A DNA stretch of 64,000 nt, from NCBI RefSeq assembly GCF_048544455.1, contig NC_133536.1:199023325-199087324 (forward strand), in the 5' to 3' direction. The position numbers and the translations under genes are program-made. Origin of the DNA: Silene latifolia. Taxonomy: Eukaryota; Streptophyta; Magnoliopsida; Caryophyllales; Caryophyllaceae. Positions 23,881 to 34,300 of this stretch are shown here, piece after piece. The notes under the pieces were generated by a model. That model had not been told where the DNA came from and ran no database searches. It was given only the letters and a program-made list of their open reading frames with translations. Every line of letters begins with the position of its first letter. The stretch's first letter is position 1.

Positions 23881-24919
23881 GCACCATCGAGTTCATGCTA
23901 CTTAGGACTGACTAGCATAGTCGGTCACTTGATAAGCGTTCGTGTCATGTTCAGAGGGACCCGTATTGTATAACACACATGAAATTGCTATTGTATATGT
24001 TAAATGTACCTAGGGATTCCAGGTTTTTGGTCCTACAGTTGAGATTATTGTGCTGCTGATTTTACTACTATGACAACCTTTATGTATGAGACGGCGATCA
24101 ATTTCAGATTTTACCATGCAACTTTTTACACTTGTCTAAATTAGATGGTTCTTTATTTCCATTCCGCGGGCGTCACACCATTACTTGTGAATCGTGATGC
24201 ATTCGGTCTTCCCCGTTAGTTCCCTAGATACTAGATGATCTAGTATACTGTATATCGCGTAAAGCTATTGAGTACTGACACTAGTGATCTGCGTTTCAAA
24301 TTTATTAGCATCAGAATTGCCTTTGTAGCTTTGCCGAGTCAACACCAAAAACTATACCGAGTAAAGCATGGGTGTGAATGTGTGACAAAGAGACATGTGT
24401 GACATGTCTCTTTGTAAGGACCGAGGCGTAAACGAAACACCACCCCTTGAAATTTTAATCATCCTCCATGAGACAATACGTTGTCGAAAAATAATGCTCA
24501 TTCCTAGTGCATTCATATTTGAGGCCTATTTTTTCTGTGAAATACAAGGCCTCAATTTGTTGTAAACGCTCCTACTGATACTTAGAAGTCTATATTAGAA
24601 CTACTAGAAGAGATGGTAATCAAGCAACGCATTTGAAATGGGTCACAACTCACACGCCTCAGACTCGGCTCTGATTTGGATAGATTCGGGTCTGAAAGCC
24701 ATTTTTCTATTATATCATTCACCTGCTTGTCAAGTTGTCAAGTCATATTTAAAGGAAAACGAAACATAAATTAGTGTAAGATCAACATCCATCCACTATA
24801 TGAGTAAATTTTAACCTATAGGTAAAATGTCCTTGCCCATGCCCTAAAAAAAGCACTAATTAATCTATTATATAAAAAAGGAAAAATAAAACATTGCCTA
24901 CATTTATTCGATTTCACCA
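23881..24919 (+). other. 3' flank of the TPLATE-subunit gene
   Basis: Presumably 3' UTR for the first few hundred bases; I see no clear poly(A) signal. A perfect 13-bp stem with 5-nt loop lies at 24385-24415 (ACAAAGAGACATG...). Otherwise nothing recognised. Confidence 0.4.
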
Positions 24920-25095
24920 ATTCTTATTTCAGACCAAGGTATCCGTCTTATTAATAAGACGGATACCATATTCTCTCACAAAATACCCATTTAGGGTGAG
25001 TGGAGAAGCACATGGGAGGTCCCACCTTTGTCCCCTCTACCCATTTCCTCTCACACAACAACCCGTCTTAAAATCCAACCCGTTTTAAGCAAGAC
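24920..25095. mobile_element. CCGTCT-family MITE with 30-bp palindrome
   Basis: Contains a perfect, spacer-free 30-bp palindrome at 24938-24967 (half-site GGTATCCGTCTTATT). The right end reads CCGTTTTAAGCAAGACTTA, matching the inverted GTCTTGC end of the copy at 19062. Confidence 0.55.
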
Positions 25096-25239
25096 TTACT
25101 CATTCGATTTTTATGATACACCTTTGTCCTTTTATAAAGTTTAGAGATGCTTTATGACACGTCGTGCAAGATTACTGTCCGGATATCTTGTGGTCTCAAT
25201 ACGTTCATAAAGTTTAGAGATGCTTTATGTACAACAAGT

Positions 25240-25312
25240 GGTCGCGTGGCCTAATGGATAAGGCGCTCGCCTCCGGAGCGGGAGATTGTGGGTTCGAGTC
25301 CCACCGTGATCG
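25240..25312 (+). tRNA. tRNA-Arg (anticodon CCG)
   Basis: 73-nt cloverleaf: acceptor GGTCGCG pairs with CGTGATC (G-U at two positions), D-arm with A-box TGGCCTAATGG, anticodon loop CTCCGGA with CCG, T-arm B-box GGTTCGAGTCC, discriminator G. No intron. A run of T follows as Pol III terminator. CCG reads the CGG arginine codon. Confidence 0.96.
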
Positions 25313-25849
25313 TTTTTTGTAATTTATTTATTCATGTAAACTTCCGCTTCTTTTCATTGTTGGAAGTCTTGGAACTAATTACGCTTTCTAATCACATACT
25401 CTTGTAGTTGAGTATAATTCGGGCACTTTCAATTCTAATTGAGTATTGTACTAACTATGAAGTGCGGAGTATGTTTTTATTATTTAAATGATTTATAGAA
25501 TGTAAGATTATTCTAATATTTGTTATTCTCTTTTTAAATTGCTGTTATACGTTATGTTGTTATACTATCTTGTTGGCAAAGATGTATGATTAACTTCATG
25601 AAACTGTAGATATTCAATTATTCATCTTAATAATAAGATTACGGTTCAACAACCATAGCTACACGTATGTAAATGATGTTGACCTTTAATTTCCACAAAG
25701 GAAAAGAAGAGTTATAAGTAGTGTCTTTTAATTCTGATATTTTTGAAGTTTGTATTTGAACTTACGGAAATAAGCGATACATTTGAAATAGGTCAAAATC
25801 GACTCTGATTTGGATAGGCTCGGGATAGGAAGCCGTTGCTTCTATCATA
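25313..25849. other. Intergenic, nothing recognised
   Basis: AT-rich. A short stretch near 25565-25580 (CTTGTTGGCAAAGATG) echoes exon 3 of the TPLATE-subunit gene (near 23077), and TTTGAAATAGGTCA... (about 25780) echoes 24629. These suggest scrambled duplication of gene flanks, but the matches are short. Confidence 0.3.
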
Positions 25850-26042
25850 CTCAATCCGTTTCAATGGAAAGTTTACATATTATACACAAACACTAAGGTA
25901 AAAAAGATATGGAAATAATTTTTAATAGTAGTAAAAAAATAATAAGTAGTGAATAAAACATACACAAAAAGAGAAGAGGGTAAACTATTGACTGAAACAT
26001 CCAAAAAAGAAAAGTGTACACTATTGATCGGGACATAAGGAG
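25850..26042. mobile_element. Stowaway-like MITE
   Basis: TA target duplications at 25848-25849 and 26043-26044; ends CTCAATCCGTTTCAAT and, inverted, CTCCTTATGTCCCGATCAAT, divergent forms of the Tc1/mariner Stowaway terminus CTCCCTCCGTCCCAAT. Confidence 0.75.
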
Positions 26043-26372
26043 TATCATTCAACACTATAAGAGTTTACACTACAATATTTTTTTATTCATTTTTAAGAGA
26101 TAGAATATAAATGGGTGTAATTCGCACTTTTAAGTGAAAATCTCCTTACCCTACAAGATCACTAATATGATGGCACCTCAAAAAAAAAATTATAGTATAT
26201 CCCTCACCATAATGGAAATGGATCCTCTTCATTACCTTTTTCTTCATTATCTTCCACATTTCCTCTAATACTCTACAATGATATAAAATTATTATTCCCT
26301 CCTCACTTCTTCAAAACAATTAACCGTTAGATCATTTCGAAATACATTTTACACGCTTAAAAGATACTGAAC

Positions 26373-26886
26373 TAGAGATGGCAATCGGGTCAGTCGGGTC
26401 AGGTTTGGGTCGGGTTACGCCGGGTCGGGTCATATCGGGTTCGGGTCATATCGGGTCAGCATACCCTTTCGGGTCGGGTTCGGGTCGTTATCGGGTCGGG
26501 TCATTTCGGGTCAAATGATGTGTCGGGTCGGGTCATTATCGGGTCCGGTAACTTAATCGCATTACTATAATTTTTTACCAATAAATTTAGTTTTTAACCT
26601 ATTATTTGGTTTAATTAATTCATTACTAAGTCAAACATATCAATCTAAACACAATCACTTTTATTTTGATCAAAATTAAGCTTAATAATTGTCGGGTCAT
26701 CAATTTAATCGGGTCGGGTCAATATTGGGTCGGGTCTGGGTCGGGTTTGGGTCACTGATAATCGGGTCGTGTCTAGTTACGGGTCGGGTCGGTTTCGGGT
26801 CACAATATTTTCGGGGTCGGGTCGGGTCGGATTTGATCGGGGGTTCGAATCGGGTGACTCGGATCGGATCAGACTTGCCAGCTCTA
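26373..26886. mobile_element. hAT-type non-autonomous element rich in CGGGTC
   Basis: Perfect 8-bp target duplication tactgaac at 26365-26372 and 26887-26894. Terminal inverted repeats TAGAGATGGCAA and TTGCCAGCTCTA match at 11 of 12 bases. Both subterminal regions carry dense CGGGTC/CGGGTT words in the same orientation; the middle (about 26550-26690) is AT-rich. No transposase. Confidence 0.88.
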
Positions 26887-27093
26887 TACTGAACACTACC
26901 GCAGTGAGGATCTTACTGGAGAGGATTTTTTCTCCACCACAAATCCACAATCATCTCAATTTATTTCTATGATACACCACCTTTTTGCCTTCGTATGTCA
27001 CTTCGCATAAGATTTCTTCTAATCGGTAACATTGTGAATCCAAACAATTGTAACAGCTTATTAAAATATTAATACGCTTTATGAACATCAAGT

Positions 27094-27166
27094 GGTCGCG
27101 TGGCCTAATGGATAAGGCGCTCGCCTCCGGAGCGGGAGATTGTGGGTTCGAGTCCCACCGTGATCG
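27094..27166 (+). tRNA. tRNA-Arg (anticodon CCG), second copy
   Basis: Identical over all 73 nt to the gene at 25240, with a T-rich Pol III terminator. The immediate upstream words (GCTTTATG...CAAGT) also match, so gene plus flank was duplicated. The hAT element at 26373 lies between the two copies. Confidence 0.96.
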
Positions 27167-28158
27167 TTTTTTCTTTTATTTTGCCAGCTCTATCAATTAG
27201 CATAAACCAAAGGAACTACGCTTGCGTTGTTTTGCCTTGTCCAAGAAAAAACTATTCCACCTTAAATAAGTAAACAACCTCATTTAGATGGAACTAATCA
27301 TATTCCTTAATAAAATAACCCCACACTAGCGTAATCATTTACTCTTTATACGCAGAGGTGAGGCCACGTACGGCTACGGTGTAACAGCCGCTACATCAAA
27401 AACAAAATATTCAATTAGAAATTCGTGATTTGGTTGGTATACCAATATTTACGGCTTTCACACTAATTATCTATACACTTTACATTGAGTATATATTTTG
27501 CTACACCAAAATCAAAATTCTGGACTCGTCTCTATTTACACGTTTACGGTATTGTCATGCTATATATAGCCGAATAATAATAACTATCTCACACAAGAAT
27601 TTATGTCCTTGTCATAGGGGTATGTTTATACTTTATTTTATCCCCGCGGCAGTGAACACCTCTATTAGCCCTCAATCCTCAAGCTCGACCATTTATTATA
27701 AATTGTTTATATTAATGTCTACCCAAAAATCAATGTAAAACCATGAAATGAATTAAATCGGCATGATCTATAACACAAACAGTATTATACCTCAACTTGT
27801 ATAATAAGCATTGTACAATCAGTCAATCACTATACATTTATCCGAACTTATGTATAATTTTTCTGATTTCTTTAAAAGTTTTTTTTTGGTATATGTTTAA
27901 ATGTGTGAGTTCAGAAATTTTACAACACAACTCAGATTCTTTAAAACAAAACTCGAAAACTTTAATATAGAGCTTGGATTCTACATCAGACAACTGGTGG
28001 TATAGTCTACTAATTGGACACGTGGTCTATATACTATACTATTTACAATGACATAACATGACATACAAAGAATTGGTGGACTCCTAATAAAACAAGAAAA
28101 GAATACAGAGCTAGCAATCTAGCATGATTCTTCAAAAACAATAATTTTAAAATTCATC
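27167..28158. other. Intergenic with a degraded MITE
   Basis: About 27770-28015 resembles the MITE at 18425-18760 (ctcgaaaactttaatatagagct, tacatcaga words). The rest holds no recognised gene; open frames are short and uncharacteristic. Confidence 0.35.
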
Positions 28159-28358
28159 GGTTCAATGTTACATGCTTAATATTAGTGAAAATACAAATGT
28201 GAAAAGATGAAGGCGTGAAGGGAATGGACTCATGGACCACAATACAAAAACTGAAATACCACTTGGCACTAACAAGGTGCAACAAACAAGGGAGAATGTC
28301 CGTGATTAATGATGTAGAAAAAGCATAAATGGAATAAGACTTGTAAGAAAGGCAAAAG

Positions 28359-28374
28359 CTTCCTAAAGGGATGC

Positions 28375-28407
<33 letters not shown>

Positions 28408-28417
28408 TCCTGAAGGT
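28359..28417 (+). repeat. Poly(A) tract between short direct repeats
   Basis: A run of 29 A (about 28377-28406) lies between CTTCCTAAAGG (28359-28369) and CTTCCTGAAGG (28407-28417). This looks like a target duplication around an almost completely truncated retroposon. Confidence 0.4.
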
Positions 28418-28437
28418 AGGAAACTGATAATAACCAC

Positions 28438-28660
28438 TCCCTCTGTCTTGATAATTGTTATCTATTTTCATTTTTGGATGTATCACTCATTTGTTATCTA
28501 TTTTTACTTTACACAAGTGGGAGAGTGGGTCTGTGATGTGGGGAAGTGTAGATGTGAGAGAACATCTTAGTTTATTACTCCTTATTTTTCTCTACTTTTT
28601 CTCATTTCCTTGGTCTTTGTGCCGAAATGAATAGATAACAAATGATCGAGACGGATGGAG
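28438..28660. mobile_element. Stowaway-like MITE
   Basis: Ends CTCCCTCTGTCTTGATAATT and, inverted, CTCCATCCGTCTCGATCATT; both continue TGTTATCTATT. TA follows the right end; the left flank reads CA, probably a mutated TA. Confidence 0.8.
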
Positions 28661-29419
28661 TAAATCCAAATAATTTCATTTTCAAACGCGTTTTAAAACC
28701 GTTTTAAATTTTAATTGTTACGAAGTATCTAAAGATAGAGATAAATTCTTGCTACAATAATATATCATGACATGAACATATTTTTAGTTGATAGTATAAA
28801 AAATCTTTCATAAATTATATTTTCAATAAAAATAATTCTATATAAATAAAGAAAATCATAGTTAAAATATTATCTTATCGACCATAGAATGTCAACTAAA
28901 AACTTAGATTGAATAGAATTATAAAAGCAGTATACTACTCCGTATAATAAATACTATTGTTCTGTAAATAGATTATTCAAAAGGAAAATACTTACGTTTT
29001 CGGGGAGGACGTCCTATTTGTGACTTACAAGATAATCCTCCTCCTATAAATGTAAGGAAGACGCAAATATTTTCCTATTTAAAATGCCTAAAGAATTGTA
29101 TTTTCGTTAAAAATATCTGACTGACTTGATGACGATTGATGATTCGAGTCCATATTCAGTTCACTACCATATACCGATATACGTCCCATTTCCTTGATTG
29201 ATTTTGTTGCCTTACTAGAAAGACAATCTAGTCGGTGTGTCATCCCTACACTCTTCACTTTACCTAAAAAGCCTTGTTATGACATTAAATAATTCAATAA
29301 GTCCCAACATTTTTAGCCCCACACTCCACTCCCTACTCCCTACTACTGTCCATACACCATCAATAATCCTTTCTTCAATTCTCCAAATTTTCATCATTTT
29401 ATACATCTAACAAATTTTC
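28661..29419 (+). other. AT-rich upstream region of the carboxylesterase gene
   Basis: No repeat family recognised. The last 150 bp are C/T-rich (CACTCCACTCCCTACTCCC...), like a plant core promoter and 5' UTR. I cannot place a convincing TATA box. Confidence 0.35.
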
Positions 29420-30466
29420 ATGGCCAAGAAAATTAATCAAATCTCTATATTACTTTTCATTTTTTCGTTGGCATTACTCGTGACGCAAACATGTTCGTCT
29501 CACCATAAACGTCGTAAACATACCCTAAACCAAATAGTAAAGGTCGCACCATACATCATCGATTACGGTAACGGTACCATAATCCGCGACCCGATCGCCA
29601 CGCCCTCCTACTCACCTCCTCCAAATAATCCTCAAGTTCAATCCAGGGACATAACCGTAGTCTCCAATCCGGGATACCAGCTCCGGGCCCGGATCATCAT
29701 CCCGACCCGACACGATCCAGCCCGAAAAATACCGGTTCTCTTATACTTTCATGGGGGAGCATTCTGTATCGGGTCGGCTTTTGGGTGGGGTGACACCACG
29801 TATCTGGCCCGGGTTTCGGCCGAGGCCAATGTAGTGGGTATATCTCTAGATTACCGTCTATATCCGGAGCACCCGGTTCCTGCACCGTATGACGATGCAT
29901 GGGCCGCTCTCAATTGGATAGCAGCCCATAAATCAAGTTCAGGCCCGAACTTGGACCCATGGTTGGCCCAGTATGGGGACTTGAACCGGGTTTTTGTTGG
30001 GGGAGATAGTTCTGGAGGTAACATAGCTCACAACTTAGTGATCCGGGCTACACCCGGCCCGGTTAGTATAACGGGCTTATTTTTGGCAATGCCGTATTTT
30101 CTCGGGTCAAAGCGGGTCCCATTTGAGCCCGCGACTATAATATACTCACCTAATTATAGGATTTGGCCATATGTCTGTAATAAGTGTGAAGATGGGGTGG
30201 ATAATAAGTACATTAACCCGTTCACGCCCAAGGCGGTCCCTTTGGGCCGCCTCGGGTGTAAGAAGTTGTTGGTTTATACGGCCGAGATTGATGAGTTAAG
30301 GGGGCGTGGACGGTGGTATTATCAACAAGTTAAGGCTAGTGGATGGAAGGGTCAGGCCCAATGGATTGAAGCCCAAGGTCAAGAGCATATTTTTCATATA
30401 TCCAAGCCTCAAGATCCTGCAACTACTAAGCTAATTAATGATTTTTCGGCATTTATAAACAATTAG
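29420..30466 (+). CDS. Carboxylesterase (CXE/HSL class), secreted-type, single exon
   Basis: 348 residues, alpha/beta-hydrolase fold-3 family, the plant CXE group related to the gibberellin receptor GID1 and to hydroxyisoflavanone dehydratases. Seen: oxyanion-hole word HGGAF at 111-115 (the third Gly of HGGG is Ala), nucleophile motif GDSSGG with Ser197, acid Asp291 in AEIDELRGRG, and His323 in EHIFH, so the triad is complete and hydrolysis of a small ester is likely. Residues 8-22 form a hydrophobic signal-like segment followed by a basic HHKRRKH stretch; most plant CXEs are cytosolic, so entry to the secretory pathway would be unusual. Substrate unknown. The start is the first ATG of the frame and lies just after a C/T-rich leader. 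No neighbouring gene in a shared pathway is evident. Confidence 0.88.
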   Translation: MAKKINQISILLFIFSLALLVTQTCSSHHKRRKHTLNQIVKVAPYIIDYGNGTIIRDPIATPSYSPPPNNPQVQSRDITVVSNPGYQLRARIIIPTRHDPARKIPVLLYFHGGAFCIGSAFGWGDTTYLARVSAEANVVGISLDYRLYPEHPVPAPYDDAWAALNWIAAHKSSSGPNLDPWLAQYGDLNRVFVGGDSSGGNIAHNLVIRATPGPVSITGLFLAMPYFLGSKRVPFEPATIIYSPNYRIWPYVCNKCEDGVDNKYINPFTPKAVPLGRLGCKKLLVYTAEIDELRGRGRWYYQQVKASGWKGQAQWIEAQGQEHIFHISKPQDPATTKLINDFSAFINN

Positions 30467-30692
30467 GGGTTGGGATTAGTGGTGGTCTCATAGTGAAATT
30501 GTTGTTTACTTGTGGTTGATTAATGCTACTAGAGTACTAATGATGAATGATGATATATAGAGCTAATAGTAAGTTTTGATTGTGACGAAAAGTAACCTGT
30601 GATATCTCACCTCGTCTTTTCAACATTAATTTAATCGGATGACAATATGAACTTGTGATGCGTCACAAATGAGAATCTGTGTAAAGAGTAAT
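30467..30692. other. 3' flank of the carboxylesterase gene
   Basis: AT-rich. About 30575-30620 is a decayed forerunner of the sequence at 30710-30770 (GACGAAAAGTAACCTGTGATATCTCAC against GACGAAAGTAACTTGTGACATCTCAC), a local tandem duplication. Confidence 0.4.
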
Positions 30693-30892
30693 GTGTCGGT
30701 GTTATTATGATTTAGACGAAAGTAACTTGTGACATCTCACAATCGTCGATCACTTTGCTTTTTTAACATTATTTTAATCGAAAGGCAAAATAAAATTTAT
30801 GAAGAGCTAGTGTGTTTGTGTTACCATGATTTTATGTAACTTAACAAGAACAGAAACATTGTTGTGCATTCGAAGTAACTTTTAATAGACGG

Positions 30893-31139
30893 ATAGTATC
30901 CGTCTATAATGAGAATTTGTATTTAACAGTTTGTCTCATTATAGGACACTATCCGTCTATAGCTATAGACGGATAATGTCTTTCTCACAAATGAAAGTGA
31001 CTAGTAAGTAACTAGTGTAGGCGGGGTATCCATTTCTCACCCACTTGCACTTGTGAGAGGGACTGTTAGACCCAAAATACTATTTGTGTATAGCTATAGA
31101 CGGACACTATCCATCTATAATGAGAATTTGTGTTTAATA
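30893..31139. mobile_element. CCGTCT-family MITE cluster
   Basis: Absent from the paralogous block at 49343-49350, so it is an insertion of about 245 bp. It contains at least four ATCCGTCTATA/GACGGATA words, including the near-palindrome TAGACGGATA-G-TATCCGTCTA at its left end, and GAGAATTTGTG words typical of the family. Confidence 0.6.
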
Positions 31140-31321
31140 AACGGTTAGGAATAAGGACAAGGTAGGTTTGATAAACTACTTGGTTGAACTTTCCAACATA
31201 GTTTTTTTTTTTTTGACAACAATAAACTATCATATTAAACTTGAAAACACAATACAAGAACTGTTAGCCTGTTGCAAGGCTTACAGACCACAAACTACGA
31301 AGGGCAAACAAAGTACGGATC

Positions 31322-34300
31322 CTAAAAACGAGTTCCGTACAAGAATGGTACTTGCAAAGATAAGTTTGCGAGAACGGAGGATAGTTTTCGACATGTAACT
31401 CGGAAGCTAACGTTGTTTTTTGTAATCCATGCGGCCGAGCATAACGCATAGCCGATGAGCGGGGCTCTTGCAGACGCATCAATTGAGGTTCCGGCACGTA
31501 TTTCATGTGAAAGTAGGCGGCCCAAAGCGGAATCCCAAAAGGAGCAAGTGAAGATTGTTGAACCCCTATGTTTTTGTGTAGAGGCGGTTATCCAACAGCT
31601 GGCAGATTGATAGGACGAGGTACCTGTGGTAGCAGCAGGAGAGAAACACAGAGCAGGAGACGTGAATAGTGATCTACCCATATGCAACTGAGTACAAGAA
31701 CTTACCAGTTCATCGGTGAGTCGATAAACAAATCCAGGATCAACAGGATGGTTTTGAAACACAACAAGATTACGCGAGGTCCATATCGCGCGGATTAAAG
31801 AGCAAAAGTAAATCAAGTCGTAGTCCTTGTTCTCTCGCGCAAAGAATGATGAGAAAGGTAAGATAAAAAATCCATGACCCAAGTTCCAAAGGGTGTAAAG
31901 GGATTCGCCATGGAGCTGATACCAAGCCAGCAAGACTTCCATAAATGTTGGGTTATCAAACAAGATCTAAATAAGTGATCCATCGATTCAACCGAATTAT
32001 GACAGAAGTGACATTCCTGTGCCACATTCAAACCTCGTGAAAGCAAATTTGCATTAGTTGGCAAAATATTGTGAGCCATACGCCAGAGAAGCAAAGACAA
32101 CTTTCGTGATAACGTCTTCTTCCAGACAATATGCCAAGGAAATCGTGGAGCACTAGATCGAACAGAGGAACCAGACGAAGATTGGGACCAGAGGAAACAA
32201 TACCCAGACTTGGCTGAATAAGAGCCATCTTCCGTAAACTTCCAATAAATAAAGTCATCAATCTCAGGTACGGGAGGTTCCATAGCAATGATTACCTTTG
32301 CCGTTTGTGCCGAAAAATAGTGGAAAAGCTTTGTTGAATTCCAATCCCCAGATGGCAAGATAAAGGATGACAAAGGTGGTAGTGGCTCATGACATTGTGG
32401 ATTAGGGGTAGGTAGCTCACCATGAACCCATCTACTGGACCAAATATTAACCAACTTACCACTTCCAATTTTCCAACAGATAGCATCTTTAGATAAATGC
32501 ACAGTACGACAAACCCCTGACCATGCATAAGAAGCATTTGAAACCAAAGACTTGGACTTCGGGATAGGCAAATCCTTTTGATATTTAGCCGTCCAAAATT
32601 TTGCAAGTAAAGAGGTTGGTGGAGAAGTGATATGCCAGAATTTTTTAAGGAGTAAGGCTTGGCCCAGCACGAAAGTATTTTTAATACCAAGATCGCCATA
32701 TGACTTGGGAGACTGTAAAATATCACGACGAAGCCAGTGAATCGAATTCTTGTTCCAGTCACTTCTCCACCAGAAAGCAGTGATCAAAGCATCAATCTTT
32801 CTACAAACCCCATGCGGTATAGGAACACAGGAGAGGATATGGTTGAAAGAAGCCAGCAAGATAGAGGATATAATAACAAGCTTGCTTGATTGACTCAAGT
32901 GAAGCGCAGACAACGAAGCAATGCGAGTAGTCAACTTGTCAATTAAAGGAAGAAACGGTTCTGATTTCTTGCGAGGAATATCAATTGGAACACCCAAGTA
33001 GTCACCAAAATGAGAGACCGTAGGCATCTTTAGAATCGACTTCATGTGGGTCTGAAAATCAGCTGGTGAATTCGGACTGAATTTGATGTAGGATTTATCC
33101 AAGTTAATCATTTGGCCTGAGACAACTTCGAATTTCTTCAGCAAATCTCTTATGACTTCAAAAGAGGCAGGCGTAGCTTTACAGCAAAGTAAAGCATCAT
33201 CCGCAAAGAACAAGTGTGACAAAGTGGGGGCATACCGCGAAATTTTGATTCCCGTAAAATTTCTTGTTCTTTCGGCCATGGACAACTGGCGAGATAAGAC
33301 CTCCATGCAGAGAATAAACAAATACGGCGAAATAGGGTCACCTTGACGTAGACCAGAAGTAGGCCGTAAAGTAGTTGAAGGAGTCCCATTGATAAGAACA
33401 CTGTAAGAGACTGTGGAGATGCATTCCCAAATAATGTCCCGCTAGTGAGTAGGAAACCCCACATGGCGCAGGACCGCCATAAGGAAGTGCCAGGATACTC
33501 GGTCAAACGCCTTGCTCATGTCTAGCTTCAGTACAGCATAACAATTAGTACCCTTCTTGGTCTTGTTAATATAATGTAGAACTTCATGAGCAACCAGGCA
33601 TCCATCCGACATTAGACGAACCGGAATAAAAGCTTGTTGTGAATCCGAAATAATCGAAGGGATTACAAGTTTGAGTCTGTTTGCAAGGCACTTAGAAGCT
33701 ATGCGGTAAATAACATTGCATAAGCTAATATGACGATACTGAGAGACCAACTCAGGATGATCAGTCTTTGGGATGAGGACAATGTGCGTGTTATTCCATT
33801 CCTTTAGCATAACCCCAGAATTCAGAATCAAGAACAAACCCTTGACACAAGAGAACCAATTTGAGGCCAAAAAAACTGGTAGAACCGGGGTGTGATCCCA
33901 TCTGGACCAGGAGATTTCGAACCATTCATAGTGCGCAGTGCTCGAAGAACATCAGTATCAGTGAATGATGCTGATAAAATAGAGCTGTCTGCCGAGGAGA
34001 GTGATGGCAAGTCCAAAGGCAGAAGAAAGGATTCCAAAGAGGAAGAGGATGAATCAGCCGACGAAATTGTAGACGCACACAAAAGATCCTTAAAGTAAGA
34101 TAGAATTTCATGCTCAACTTGTTCCGGTTCATGCAGCCATATCCCAGCGGGTGTGCGAATTGAAACCAGTCGTTGTTTAACAGAGCACTGACGGACTCGA
34201 TTAAAAAGAAACCGAGTTGGCAACCCATCTAATACCTCAGTGCGAAGCTTAACCCGCTGGGCCCAATATCCATGTTGTTTAGAAATGAGCTGAAGACGAT

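Noticed and set aside
26689-26972. Gly/Arg/Ser-rich open frames
   Set aside because: Translations of CGGGTC repeats in the hAT element.
28154-28486. 110-residue minus-strand frame
   Set aside because: Contains a poly-Phe run from the poly(A) tract and crosses a Stowaway MITE; no domain.
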